In this document: one piece after another, positions 24,926 through 36,550 of the stretch | Layout of the letters: each line of letters starts with the position of its first letter | How positions within the stretch are numbered: the stretch's first letter is position 1 | Assembly (NCBI RefSeq): GCF_040954645.1 | Contig: NC_092806.1 | Coordinates: 24,887,644-24,951,643, forward strand | DNA: 64,000 nt | Reading direction: 5' to 3' | From: Diabrotica undecimpunctata | Lineage: Eukaryota; Arthropoda; Insecta; Coleoptera; Chrysomelidae | Made by a program: the position numbers and the translations under genes | Notes under the pieces: model-generated | Told to the model about the DNA's origin: nothing | Database searches by the model: none | What the model saw: only the letters and a program-made list of their open reading frames with translations

Positions 24926-27441
24926 CAGGGTGTCCCAGACTACCCACGCTATATCTCTTAAACGAATAGAGATTTTCGAATGAGACAAAAAGTGGTCTAT
25001 TCTACTTGTAATACACTTAAATATGGCGTAGAAAAAATCATCCCCTAAATATTAGTCCCCTAGTTACAACCCCTAACTTAAATTTTTTAATGGCACCCTG
25101 TACATTTTTTATAGTTTTGGATGTGGTCTTCTATTGTCTATTCAATCGATTTTTTTTAAATAAAATGGGTTTGTTAAGTATCGAGAAAATATCAGTTTAT
25201 TTTTTATTTTTGTTAAAATAATCAAGATAGCCTTAAAAAATAGAATAGAAAAGAAATATTATGCTTTATTATCATTGAAAATTTTACTATTTTAACTACG
25301 TAGTATTACTTCTTACGTGCGTACGAAGTACACAGTCTTTTTATTTAAACGTTATTTTTAATTTTTCAAAATTTAACTAACTAATATTATTTACATTAAA
25401 TGTTCGAATTGTAACCCACCTGCTGCAACACACATTTCGAATCGTTCCAGAAGATTTCTGGTACATGTGGTTCGAATCATTTCTGGAGTAATTTGGCGAA
25501 ATGCTTGTCTTATTTTTTCTTTTAATTTCTCTAAATTTTGCGGTTTTGATTGACAAACAATATCTTTTATCGCTCCCCAAAAGAAAGAGTCAAGAGATGA
25601 CAAATCACATGAACGTGCGGCCCACATAATTTCTGGAGAGTTGTTTGCTATCCAGTGGTTATCAAAAGGGTTTTGTAGGTGGTCGCTAACGATTCTCGCA
25701 TTATGTGGAAGAGCTCCGTCTTGTTGCCACCACATTTCTTGACGCTCATGAAGAGGAATATCTTCTAGCAAATCGGGTAGAATGTTTTCTAAAAAGTCTA
25801 AATATCGAACACCTGTTAGAGTGCCGTTAAAAAAGTAAGGACCTATAACACGGCCATTAAATAAACCGCACCACATATTTATACCCCAAATATTCTGAAA
25901 TCTTGTTTCTATCATCCAATGAGGGTTCACGGGAGACCAATAATTGGAATTGTGATGGTTGACAACACCATTATTGTGAAATCTAGCCTCATCACTCCAC
26001 AATATTTTTGATAAAAAAAGTGGATCATCACTGATTTTTAACATCATTTTTGCAATAAACTCAGGACGTCTTTGGTCATCACCAGGCTGTAATCCTTGAA
26101 CTAGGTGCACTTTAAAAGGATGGTACTTAAAATATTTGAGAATTCTATTCACAGAACTTTTTGGAATGCCACATTCACTGGCGAGGGTTCTAACAGACAC
26201 CTTGGGATTAAAATTAACATATGCTAGTACATTAATAAGGTTTTGGTTACATCTTACTGTGCGTTCAATTGTACCTCTTTTATTATTAGGAAAATGTCCC
26301 TGTCTAAGTGAGCGTTCCAAATTCTTAAAGGTTTTTTCGCTTGGAATGTTTCGATTTGGAAACCTTTCTTGATAAAATTGTCGGGAAATTCTCCTATTTT
26401 TTAGGCATTCTCCATAAATCAAAATGATATCAACGTACTCGTCAGGCGAAAATAAATAAGGCATATTGAAATGTTATAGATACACAATTACAACAAATAT
26501 AATTATTACTGGTCTAATACCAAACGTCAAAAATAATAATTGTTGATTTGACAGATCAAATCATGGCAACCTGAATTAAGGGTAATATCCAAGACGTAAA
26601 ATAACCGCAAAAGTTTTTCAAATATTGTATTTTGTTAATTTTTGCACACTTAATTTTGCACACTGGAAGATAACGTATGCTCCTACAAAGACCAAATTTT
26701 GAAAAATTAAAAATAATGTTTAAATAAAAAGACTGTGTACTTCGTACGCACGTAAGAAGTTATACTACGTAGTTAAAATAGTAAAATTTTCAATGATAAT
26801 AAAGCATAATATTTCTTTTCTATTCTTTTTTTTAAGGCTATCTTGATTAATTTAACAAAAATAAAAAATAAACTGATATTTTCTTGATACTTTACAAACC
26901 CATTTTATTTTTAAAAAATCGATTGAATAGACGATAGAAGACCACATCCAAAACTATAAAAAATGTACAGGGTGATATTAAAAAATTTAAGTTAGGGGTT
27001 GTAACTAAGAGATGAATATTTAGGGGATGATGTTTTCTTCGCCATATTAAAGTGTATTACAAATGGAATAGACCAGTTTTTGTCCCTTTAAAAAATCTCT
27101 ATTTTTTTAATAAATATAGCCTGGATAAATTAGTCTGGGACACTTAATTAACAAAATTTAAAAAAAATTGATTTCTTGATTATTTACAAACCGATTTTAT
27201 TTTTAATAAAACTGTTGAATAGACGATAGAAGACCACATCCAAAACTATAAAAAAATATACAGGATACTATTAAAAAAATTAAAGTTAGGGGTTGTAACT
27301 AAGGGATGAATACTTAGGGGATGATTTTTTCTACGCCATATTAAAGTGTATTACAAGTAGAATAGATCACTTTTTGTCATATTCGAAAATCTCTATTCGT
27401 TTAAGAGATATAGCGTGGGTAATTTAGTCTGGGACACCCTG
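24926..27441. mobile_element. Long-TIR mariner-family element with an additional right TIR copy
   Basis: Left end CAGGGTGTCCCAGACTACCC begins at 24926 after TA. The outermost right end is its complement, ending at 27441 before TA. The left TIR runs to about 25374 and pairs with 26693-27144 (about 450 bases, mostly matching). A second, more complete right TIR copy fills about 27178-27441. The inner right end at 27131-27150 reads GTCTGGGACACTTAATTA, a decayed version, while the outer copy keeps the full GGGACACCCTGTA. Inside lies the intact transposase. TA flanks fit Tc1/mariner insertion. Confidence 0.85.
25391..26464 (-). CDS. Mariner-family transposase, full length and uninterrupted
   Basis: 357 codons from ATG at 26464 to the stop at 25391. 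The enzyme would cut the element ends and join them at TA sites in the nucleus. An N-terminal 'FSPDEYVDIILIYGEC' (residues 5-20) is the helical start typical of this insect group (DUF4817-like). A helix-turn-helix follows at about 90-125 ('ECGIPKSSVNRILKYFKYHP'). The RNase H-fold core holds D158 ('LWSDEARF'), D249 ('WWQQDGALPHN') and D292 ('DLSSLDSFFWG'), with 42 residues between the last two. The usual SPDLTP..F around the third Asp reads SCDLSS..S, so activity may be reduced. It ends in the family-typical 'FEHLM'. No stops or frameshifts, unlike every other transposase here. The long TIRs supply its binding sites. Confidence 0.9.
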   Translation of the reverse strand: MPYLFSPDEYVDIILIYGECLKNRRISRQFYQERFPNRNIPSEKTFKNLERSLRQGHFPNNKRGTIERTVRCNQNLINVLAYVNFNPKVSVRTLASECGIPKSSVNRILKYFKYHPFKVHLVQGLQPGDDQRRPEFIAKMMLKISDDPLFLSKILWSDEARFHNNGVVNHHNSNYWSPVNPHWMIETRFQNIWGINMWCGLFNGRVIGPYFFNGTLTGVRYLDFLENILPDLLEDIPLHERQEMWWQQDGALPHNARIVSDHLQNPFDNHWIANNSPEIMWAARSCDLSSLDSFFWGAIKDIVCQSKPQNLEKLKEKIRQAFRQITPEMIRTTCTRNLLERFEMCVAAGGLQFEHLM

Positions 27442-27540
27442 TATACTACCTTCGAGGTAATGAAAGGTGGAAGATTTCTTCTTCGTTCCTATTCTGATAC
27501 TGTTTTCTTGTGACATGTTTAATTTAGGTATTATTTTATG

Positions 27541-27640
27541 TGGGATTAAATCACAATTGATTGTAATGAAAATTACATTTTAAATTTGATTTAACGTTCC
27601 GATTTTTGATCCAAACTTCGGCTTCAAAAAAATTCACTTC
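27541..27640 (-). repeat. Decayed Penelope-like tail (family of copy g)
   Basis: Shares TGGGATT..A..CACAATTGATTGTAAT and the following block with 21541-21610. The hairpin is degraded and TTTC is now TTCC. Confidence 0.45.
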
Positions 27641-27949
27641 AATAAAATTCAATTTAATTCAATAAAAATTATGAATACACAAATTAAACGCCTTAATTTG
27701 CAATTGAACATATTGACCACTATATATAAAAACCAGACAACAAATATAAATTGTCGAAATACATATAAAATTATGATAATTTCAATAATATAAAATAATA
27801 ACTATAACACTTAACTAATTGACTAGGTTTTTAAATTATTATCTCACCCGAGCAGTGCTACTACGTACAACTTGAACGTTTAAATTTTATGATTCTGATG
27901 ATAAAATGATCGCTGGGAACGATTTTCGAAAGAAATGGAACATGGTTTT

Positions 27950-29250
27950 TACGGCCTGCAAAAAGAAATATAGCGCTTTTTAAGAGGTCAAAGAACGGAG
28001 TAAAGGAACTAATAGAACCAAAACACATAGAAAGGGATACGTGGATTGACTACCTAAAAAAGATCTATGCAGAGGAAGAAAAAACGACGCTAGAACCGGA
28101 AACACCATAAATTACCACAAATGAAGAAGTTTGGAAAATACTTAAAAAATTGAAGAACAGAAAAGCAGCAGGTAAAGACGGGATACCAAACGAATTAGTA
28201 AAGGTGTAAATTTGTTAAATACTACGCTAAAACTTACAACTAAAATTTTACAAGTGCTAATAAATCAGAGGATAAGTTTAGTAGATGAACAACAGGGTTT
28301 TTGTAGTGGAAGATCGTGTCCAGATGCAATATTCATTATAAAGCAAATTACTGAAAAATCACTAGAGTATAATAGACCAACATTTCTGTGTCTGATTGAC
28401 CTAAAGAAACCGTTTGACAGAGTTAGACTTAAAGATGTAATCCATCTTCTGTATAATAGAGGAATTTCGCTAAATATTATAAAAACTATCGGAAACATCT
28501 ACCAAAACACAAAATTGGAAGTCAAAATAGATGGACAACTTACAGAAACTATAGAAATAGGCCACGGAATAAGACAAGAGGATTCATTGAACCCCATGCT
28601 CTTTAATTTGATCATGGATAAAATCATCAAAAGGGTTAATAAAAGAAGAGGATACAGAATGAGAAACAAAGAAATAAAAATACTCTGTTACGCAGACGAC
28701 GCAATATTGATAGCCCATGATGAAGATAGTCTGCAAAGACTGGTCTACAGATTTAACATAAGAGCATAAGAATTTAATATGACAATCCCATTTCAGAAAA
28801 CTTAAACCATAGTATTGAACAGTAGTATGGAACATTTAATAGTAACATCAGTATTGAATAAGTAATGGAAATAAAATACCTGGGAATTACACTGTCCAGC
28901 TATGGAGACCTGGACAAAGAAGTAAGAAATCAAAAACAAAAAGCAAATAGACTGGCAGGAGGCATCCTGCATCCTTAATATACTAAGTCAAGAATTTATA
29001 AAGCCAGTGTAAAATCAATAATGACATATGCCTCAGAAACAATACCCGATACAGCCACAACACAAAGGCTACAGGAAACGGCAGAAATGAGAGTACTGAG
29101 AAGAATTACAGGAAATACGCTGAGTGATCGAAAGAAAAGTGAAGTTAGAAGAAAATGTAACATACTGTGTATAAAAGAATGGACACAAAATAAAAAAAAT
29201 AATGGAATAACCACATAAGCAGAATGGGGGGAGTATTAATCCGCCAATGA
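27950..29250 (+). pseudogene. LINE reverse transcriptase remnant
   Basis: Frames in order: the linker and RT entry are broken at about 27960-28210. The RT core is at 28212-28769, with 'QGFCSGRSCPDAIFIIKQI', 'CLIDLKKPFDRV', 'GIRQEDSLNPMLFNLIMD' and 'ILCYADDAILIA' (intact ADD). The thumb is broken at about 28770-28990. The C-terminal tail is at 29021-29218 ('TYASETIPDTATTQRLQE', 'RVLRRITGNTLSD', 'CIKEWTQNKK'). 'LKKPFD' replaces the usual L-K-Q-A-F-D. No endonuclease upstream, so it is 5'-truncated. The family resembles other endonuclease/RT LINEs in the window. Confidence 0.85.
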
Positions 29251-29589
29251 ACAAGCAAAATTTTGTTTTGATTTGCGTGTAATGGGTTATATCTTTGAAG
29301 AGCTGGATGAGATTTGATGCAGGGACTTTGATATCCTTATTATTTAGCGCTCTTGTTATTCCACAGTTATCTTACTACTCTAAACATAGTGACGATCAGT
29401 ATAATAATGAGTATCGTCACTAGTCCTCGTGGTTAAATGAGGAATACACTTGTGCTTGACAATGGTTTTCCACTTGTTTTCGGAAATGTCTTGGTCGAAA
29501 TGCTCTGTGTCAAGTACTGTGTTTGGCAACTGATCTCCTTGAAAATCTATGTTATATCTTGGTAAGTTGATCTATTTTTTATTGTAATC
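29251..29589. other. No recognised feature
   Basis: Short interval between the LINE tail and the tandem repeat. Nothing named. Confidence 0.4.
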
Positions 29590-30085
29590 TACTGCAAGTA
29601 GATTTCTGGGGGTACAACTGGTGTCCTGATCTGTCTCCTATGAGCTTGACTGACGAGGGTGGAACTAGTCTCCTGGAGTATGTTAATTTCATTATAAATC
29701 AGTCGATAGTCATTACTCTGATCGTGTTTGAGGTCACTAAACACGAATATGATAACGAAGATGATCCTCAAGCTACCTGGTGTCCAGTGTGGACCTCGTT
29801 TCCCAGAGTTTTATATTATTTTCATTCGAAATCAGTCGAAAGTCATTACTCTAATATTTTCGAGGTCGCTGAATACGAATATTATGACGGCGATGGTTGC
29901 GGAGCTACTTGGTAGAGGGTGAACATCTAGAGTTTTATAATATTTTTATTCTAAATCAGTTAAGAGTCATTACTTAAGGGGTTTTTGGGGTTGTTGAATA
30001 CGAATATTATGACGGCATTGGTATCAATAATTGTATCTGGTGTTCAGAGTGATCTCATCTTCTAGAGTTTTATGTCAATAAAAAT
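29590..30085. repeat. Short tandem array, unit about 124-133 bp
   Basis: The anchor CATTACT occurs at 29711, 29844 and 29968, each after AAATCAGT..A and before a block ending CGAATAT.ATGACG. The copies are diverged (indels, many substitutions), with a partial copy at the left. The open frames here (29640-29915 and shifted) simply run through the repeats. Confidence 0.8.
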
Positions 30086-30105
30086 CGTAAATAATAAATT
30101 AACAG

Positions 30106-30240
30106 AAGACTTCTGGAAACGAGGTCCACGCTGGACATCAGATACCTTGAAGGTCATCGCGCTCGTAATATTCGTAATTAGCAATCCCAAAAACACCCAA
30201 GTAATGACTTTTGACTAATTTAGAATAAAAATGACGAAGT
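30106..30240. repeat. Inverted copy of the 29.6-30.1 kb tandem unit
   Basis: GGAAACGAGGTCCAC...TCATCGCGCTC...CAAGTAATGACTTTTGACT is the reverse complement of one unit of the neighbouring array, separated from it by about 20 bases of unrelated sequence. Confidence 0.75.
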
Positions 30241-30554
30241 CAACAATGAGCTCCATTACTTATTATTATAGTGTATTTTTATGTATGAGAGAGTAATAAA
30301 ACAATAAATTATGTATGCAAATCCCTAAACTGTTGATACGGGTGACTCAATGAAAAACAGATATTTGTCAACAAGTTTACAGAAGTATATAGGAAAAAAA
30401 TTTTAAATTGAGTATGACCACCAGGTATAAAGGTTGGAGCAGAATAGAATACAATAGTTGTGAGGGTTACTAATCCCTAAATAAGGTTGCCAGTGTCGGA
30501 TTGATGGAGGTTAACAGGTACTAATGAATTTGCAAGAAATGTAAGATGTTTATT

Positions 30555-30740
30555 TTATTGGTTATATATAACCAATAAAAGTTTAATAAGTACCTACCTA
30601 TTTGCAAAATAAAGTTTAATTCTTTGGATAAAATAAAACGTTTTATTTTATCTATTTGCAAAATAAAGATTAATTCTTTGCCTATTTGCAAAATAAAGTT
30701 TAATTCTTTAGATAAAATAAAACGTTTTATTTTATCTGAA
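30555..30740. repeat. Tandem 84-bp repeat with perfect palindromes
   Basis: The 26-bp palindrome GATAAAATAAAACG with its complement occurs exactly at 30627-30652 and 30711-30736. Around it TTTGCAAAATAAAGTTTAAT is repeated three times. A separate palindrome, ATTGGTTATA with its complement, lies at about 30558-30579. Confidence 0.8.
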
Positions 30741-30980
30741 ATGAGTGCATTCCACGAAGTAAGGGTTTTAACAATCAAACATTTAATTCTATAATTCCAG
30801 GAATCTACGACAGTAATTGACTAGATAATTACCTTCTAAACTTATTGCACAGAAAATGTGATAGTGGGTTTTTCCATTTTGTATATAGGAAGGTCCAAGT
30901 GGCGTATTCAAAATTCTTAACAGTTCACTAAAAGTAGGTACTTCAGTTGCAAGGTGCAGTTTATTGTGTATACTAGTGTT

Positions 30981-32320
30981 ATGGAAAATTTGGAAGTGCC
31001 GTATAAACGCCGAAAAATTGGTCCTCTAACAGTTAATGAAAAAACATTAATATTTAATTGTTTTAAATCATTTACAGACAAACGTTTATGTGAAAGTGTT
31101 GATGAGACCGTTGAGTTAGTTAGCAGTACACTTGGTGTTGGGAAATCTACGATTTACAGAGTTATTAAAGAAGAGAAATGTGGTAGTTTTCAAATGCCAC
31201 GTAATGCTCCAGGGAAACCAAAATTTCAAATAGAATATCATTTTAAAGAAGGACTTCGACGGAAAGTGCATGAATTCTTCTTTAGACAAGAATTTCCAAC
31301 ATTGGATAAAGTTCTTGTCTCAGTTCGAGATGATAAGGATTACCCAGAAATGAGTCGAAGTACGTTATGGAAACTTTTAAAAGAAATAGGCTTCCGCTGG
31401 AAAAAGAATCCCAGAAAGTCTATTTTATTAGAAAGAAGCGATATTGTCATATAGAGAAGACATTTTCTAAGAACCATAAAGGAAATGAGAAACCAAAAAA
31501 GAAAAATATTTTATCTTGATGAAACATGGATCAACGAGGGTCATACACCAAATAAATTTTGGGAGGATGAAACTGTTACAAGTCAAAGGCACGCTTTTGT
31601 AAATAACTTATCTACTGGTTTAAATCCACCATCAGGAAAGGGACGCAGGCTGATAATAGTACACATTGGCAGTTCAGACGGTTTTGTTGAAGGTGGTTTA
31701 TTAACTTTTGAATCAACTCGTACCGGTGACTACCATGAAGACATGAACGCTGATGTCTTTCAAGAATGGTTCGAACAAATGATAGATCTTCTTCCTAAGA
31801 ACTGTGTAATAGTAATGGATAATGCAAGTTATCACTCCAGACTTATAGAAGGACTGCCCACAACCAAGTGGTTAAAAAAAGACTTGCAGAATTGGCTGAG
31901 TTCAAAAAATATTACGTACCATCCCGGATCTATAAGAAAGGAACTTTATTCGTTGTGTGTCCTTCATAAAGAAAAATTTTAAAAATACGAAATTGATGAA
32001 ATTGCCAAAAATCGTGGAATGACAGTACTTAGATCCCCACCATATCATTGTGAATTAAACCCGATTGAACTGGTATGGGCCCAGATAAAGAGTGAAGTTT
32101 CAAGAAAAAATACCACTTTTAAAATTCATGATGTTAAACAGTTGTTTTGGAGGCCGTAAATAATGTAAAACCTGAAAACTGGGAAAAGGCAGTAAATCAC
32201 ACTATTAAAGAAGAGGAAAAAATGTGGAAGCTGGACAATATTACTGATAAAATGATCGAGCCAGTTATTATAAATCTTGGTTCTGAAAGTTCATCTTCTG
32301 AATCTGATTTGGATTTGTAA
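30981..32320 (+). pseudogene. DDE_3-type (Tc1/mariner-like) transposase with three lesions
   Basis: One frame from about 30954 (likely ATG 30981) carries an N-terminal helix-turn-helix region ('STLGVGKSTIYRVIKEEKC') and a second DNA-binding region ('MSRSTLWKLLKEIGFRWKK'). The core has 'FYLDETWINEGHTPN' (first Asp), 'VIVMDNASYHSR' (second Asp) and 'YHCELNPIELVWAQIK' (Glu): a DDE triad, all present. A TAG at 31452-31454 sits where a Trp is usual, and a TAA follows at 31980-31982; both lie in the same frame as the rest. A frameshift near 32140 leads into the last block ('KPENWEKAVNHTIKEEEKMW') and an acidic tail ending at 32320. Few lesions suggest recent loss. TIRs not located. Confidence 0.85.
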
Positions 32321-34189
32321 CAAGTAGCTGTAAGTTTTATATTAATATTTTTATTCATCTATTTAACATACCTTAGACGGTTTTAAAAACTCTTTTTCTC
32401 TTTTGTAATTTTTAAAAATTAAAAAAAATGTGAATTTTTTAAAACCCTTTTTAATTTAGGCCAGTCAGTTCTAATATAGTGTGTGATAAAAGAGGTTACT
32501 TTTGTTTACATACACATAACACTTTATAACACTGAAATAATTCATTTATTTTTTACAATTATTCAAAGTAATTTTTCAATTAATCTTGAGCACGCCCATG
32601 GAGTGGTCGGAGCTACCAGTTAAAATTATGCTAATTACTCTCTCGTTCATAAAAATAAGTCTTACTCCATTTTTTTTTATTATTTCTGTTCTTTCCCTTC
32701 CGGTGTCTATTATTCCTTGAGAATCTCGCATTGTCATTTCTAATGTCTATAAATAAACATTATTTTATCTATTTAAATTTAATTAAATTGTTTGGATTAT
32801 TTAAGTGACAAAACGTTACAATCTTCCGTTTTTGGGCATTTAACCACCGTTGGTCTCTTATCTCATCCAGATTTTATTGTTTTATATAATCTTCCTTTCA
32901 TTCTATTTGGTGAATTGTTCCTCTCAAAATTTTTATACACATTTAACTCTTTTTACTGCTAATTTTACTTATTTTTTTTTAATTTGATTTTTTGATAATC
33001 TGTGTCAGACTTAATTTTTTGGCACCTTTTATGTACATTTTCTTTTTAATTATTTTGATATGAATCATTCATACACCTATTCTTACTATTCTGTGTTATT
33101 ATCCTGTAATTGATCTATAAAATGTGTATGTTTTTATAAAATTCTTTATTTAATACTTCATCGTGCACTATATTAATTGGGATATATTTTTTAAATCATA
33201 TTTAATTTAGTTTTCACAAGTCCGGTTCTGTACCACCAATAAAGGGTTGAAGCTGTATCTTCTGTTTTACGCCCAGTTAGTGATATGCTCTCTGTCGTAG
33301 TACATGCTTTAGTTTTGTTTATCTCCGCATGGGTTTCAGTTCCAGTATTTCTCTTCGTAGAGCCCACCCAGACTGGATCCATAAGCCTATATCCACCTGT
33401 CCCCCATCACTGGTTCTGTTCTCATAAAAATTTAGCTAAAGTATCTTAACTATAATAAAGAGTTACGTCGAAGACTTCGTCATGCTGAGTATAAAATATT
33501 TCAGAGGTTAAAGTTTTGAATGATGTCGTAGGGTTTTATGATCGCTTTTATGGTAAAACAAAAGACAAAAACAAAATAGGTAAAATAACTTCTTAATTCT
33601 TTCTGGGCCTTGTTATAAATTTTGGCACAGTGGGAATTTAAGGCATGTTGTAAATTTATATTTATTAATGTATTCCAAGTTTGTTTCACCCTTTTTGGTC
33701 AATTTGACTTTAAAAAGTAACAAATATTTAAAATATATATAGAAAAAATAGTCCTGACTAACTTGTTGACGAAAACACTAACAATCGTGAGTCAAAATTG
33801 TGGAGGGCCTTTTTAGGAAATAAAATGCACTCTTCTTTGTTTGATAAACTTGGAAAAATTTACATCTTTTATCAGAATATTAAAAATAAATCATAATCTA
33901 TTTATAACATCAATGATTGTAGAAACATAAAATTCAATAATTAACACAGAATATAATTGAATATAATTTGGTTATCTTTGTATTAACAAAATGAAAATCA
34001 GTTGACCTCTTCATTGTACCAAGCCTCGTCATCTGAATTGTCTGCTAGATCTATAACTAGATCTATAACTATATAACCTTTTTTCTTCACTTCTTAGGGT
34101 CCGGTATACCTCCTTACTGAGAGAAATCATGTCCCATTCCTTTATCCTTCCAAAATCTAGTTACCTACTTCCTATTCCTCCCTGGTGAA
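32321..34189. other. No recognised gene
   Basis: AT-rich and T-rich sequence. The minus segment at about 33190-33410 has a higher GC content and an open frame without a known domain; it may be a LINE 5' end, but I cannot show it. ATCTATAACTAG is directly duplicated near 34050-34070. Confidence 0.45.
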
Positions 34190-36426
34190 GGGCAGCAGCG
34201 ATCATCAGTACCAGTTCAAGGCATAGAGGAAATGATCCTGGACCGGCTGGAAACTGGATTACCACAAGCATGACTGGAGCAGTTTAAATGGTTGTGGTAT
34301 TACGATGGGGAAGGCAACGGGAAAACCACCCCATTATATTTTCCACAAATCTAAATGGCAGAAGAGAAAAAGAAAATGGCCCTCAGTCCGGGGCACCCCT
34401 TAAATGGGGAGAGGGTGCGAAGAATCCCCCCGTCAACTACCCAAGAAAGTGCACAGAGAATACAAATATACGACCGAATAGTACGCATTACCACCTGGAA
34501 CATACGCAGCTTATTTATGTCCAGGAAACTGGCAAACACTGAAGCCGAGATGGTAAGACTGAAAATAGACATTTTGGGGATAAGTGAAGTAAGATGGCCT
34601 GGATTAGAAGTACAAAAAACAAAACATGGATACATATACTATTCAGGTGGAACTGACCCAGAACATCAATATGGAACTGCTATATTAGTGTCGAGCAAAA
34701 TTGGTCAATCAGTCATAGACTTCATCCCTCTAAATAATAGAGTAGCAATATTGAAATTACAAACAACTCACAGAAAACTAAATATTATCTAGGTCTATGC
34801 ATCAACAAGTGACAAGTCAGACGAAGAAATCGAAAAAGTTTATAACAACATAGATGAAATAATGAGACTGACAAAAAGAGGTGAGATAACGATGATCATG
34901 GGTGACTTTAACGCTAAAATTGGTCGTGGTGCTGAAGGAGACCACATAGAAGCATACGGTCTAGGTACCAGAAATAATAGAGGAAATAGACTTGTACAAT
35001 TCTGCGCAGAAAACAATCTGTTAATAGCCAATACCTTCTTTAAACAACATCCTAGAAGGCTGTACACATGGAAATCACCTCCAGACAGAAAAGACAGAAT
35101 TGTTAGAAATCAAATTGACTTCATTTTGCTCAATAACACCTTTAAGAAGTACATACAATATACGAAAACATACCCTGGAGCTGATATACATAGCGATCAC
35201 AATCCAGTTATAATGGATTTTAGATTAAAAAGATTTCTCAAAGTCAAAAAGAAAACAGAGACAAGAAAAATAGACATCTCACAACTGAAGAACCCTGAAC
35301 AGAAAAAAGAAATAAGTATCAAGCTTAAGGAAGAAATAAAAACGATCGAAAACTTGGTACAGACAGACATTGAAGTAACATGGACTGCTCTAAAAACAAA
35401 AATAACAAAGATACAAGAAGAAGACATCGGGTTCATAAAACACAACAAAAAACAAGAATGGATAACGCAAGAGATCATGGACCTCATGGATGTAAGACGA
35501 AAACATAAAACAAGCCCAATAGAATACAAGCGAATCAACAAAATCATTAGAAAAAAGTTCAGGGAGGCGAAAGAAAACTGAATGTCAACAAAATGCCTAG
35601 AAATCGAACAACTTCAGGAAAAATACGACACCTTTAATATTCATAAAAAAGTGAAAGAAATGACAGGTAGACACAAAAAGAGACAAGCAACAATATTAAA
35701 AAATGATAATAATGAAATAATTATGGGTACAGAAGACAAACTAGAGAAATGGAAAGAATACATACAAACTCTTTTTTACGACAATAGACCTAGTTCTCCA
35801 CCATCCACAGATAACCGAATAAATGAAAAAGGCCCAGAAATAACCAAAGAAGAAGTGATTCACGCAGTAAAATCTCAGAAAGATGGAAAAGCGACTGTCG
35901 AAGTACTAAAACTAATTGCAGATAACGAAAGTAAAAGCCTAGATTTAATAACAGCATTATTCAATAAGATATATGACACAGGTAAAATACCAACAGACTG
36001 GCTAAAATCAACATTCGTAGCATTACCAAAAAAATCGAATTCCTCACAATGCGATGATTATCGAATATTAAGCTTGATATCTCATGTCCTTAAAACTTTT
36101 CTCAGAATTATCCATACACGCCATATCCAATTTACAAGAAGTGCGAGTTCCAGATGAGTGACACTGAATTCGGATTTCGAAACGGATTGGGAACACGAGA
36201 GGCTCTTTTTGCGTTAAATGTGTTAACGCAACGATGCAGATGAATATATATGTATATGCATGTTTTATTGACTATCGAAAAGCATTTGACTGCGTTAACC
36301 ATCAAAAGATGATCGAAATTCTGAGAACAACTGGAGTTGACTGAGTAGTCTCAGAACTATACTGGCACCAAACGGCAACAATTAAAATAGAGCACACAAC
36401 ATCCGAAGACATACAAATCCGACAGG
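34190..36426 (+). pseudogene. LINE with AP endonuclease and partial RT, few lesions, 3' truncated
   Basis: A 5' leader runs to about 34354. One continuous frame follows from 34355 to 36157, with only two internal stops: TAG at 34790 (in 'LNII-VYASTSDK') and TGA at 35579. The endonuclease shows 'ITTWNIRSLF', 'IDILGISEVRWPG', 'MIMGDFNAKIGRG', 'QIDFILLN' and 'HSDHNPVIMDF' (the catalytic SDH). The linker and RT entry are at about 35840-36160. After a frameshift near 36120 the RT continues: 'EFGFRNGLGTREALFALN', 'ACFIDYRKAFDCVNHQKM' (about 36260-36310), 'LYWHQTATIKIEH'. It stops at 'IQIRQD' where the motif R-Q-G should follow, replaced by a Penelope-like tail at 36427. A related copy lies at 55140-55760. 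Confidence 0.9.
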
Positions 36427-36550
36427 ACATTAGTAAATTTTACTAATGTTTGTATTTTGAGAACGATTTCCGAGGTGGAAATTGAAACGTCAATAAACGT
36501 ACTTTAACCTTTAATTGTGGCTTATTCCTATTTAAATAGTAATTACTATA
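36427..36550 (+). repeat. Penelope-like tail, copy f', abutting a truncated LINE
   Basis: Begins with the palindrome CATTAGTAAATTTTACTAATG. TTTTGAGAAC is followed by arms GATTTCC (36465-36471) and GGAAATT (36477-36483), then GAAACGTCAATAAACG. It matches 8915-9030 in opposite orientation over its whole length, so it is a defined repeat unit. Confidence 0.65.

Noticed and set aside
29640..29922. Two overlapping open frames with internal repetition
   Set aside because: They run through the 124-133-bp tandem repeat; the repetition is from DNA, not a repeat protein.
33191..33410. Minus-strand frame with higher GC, possibly a LINE 5' end
   Set aside because: I could not match it to any LINE leader or domain in the window.
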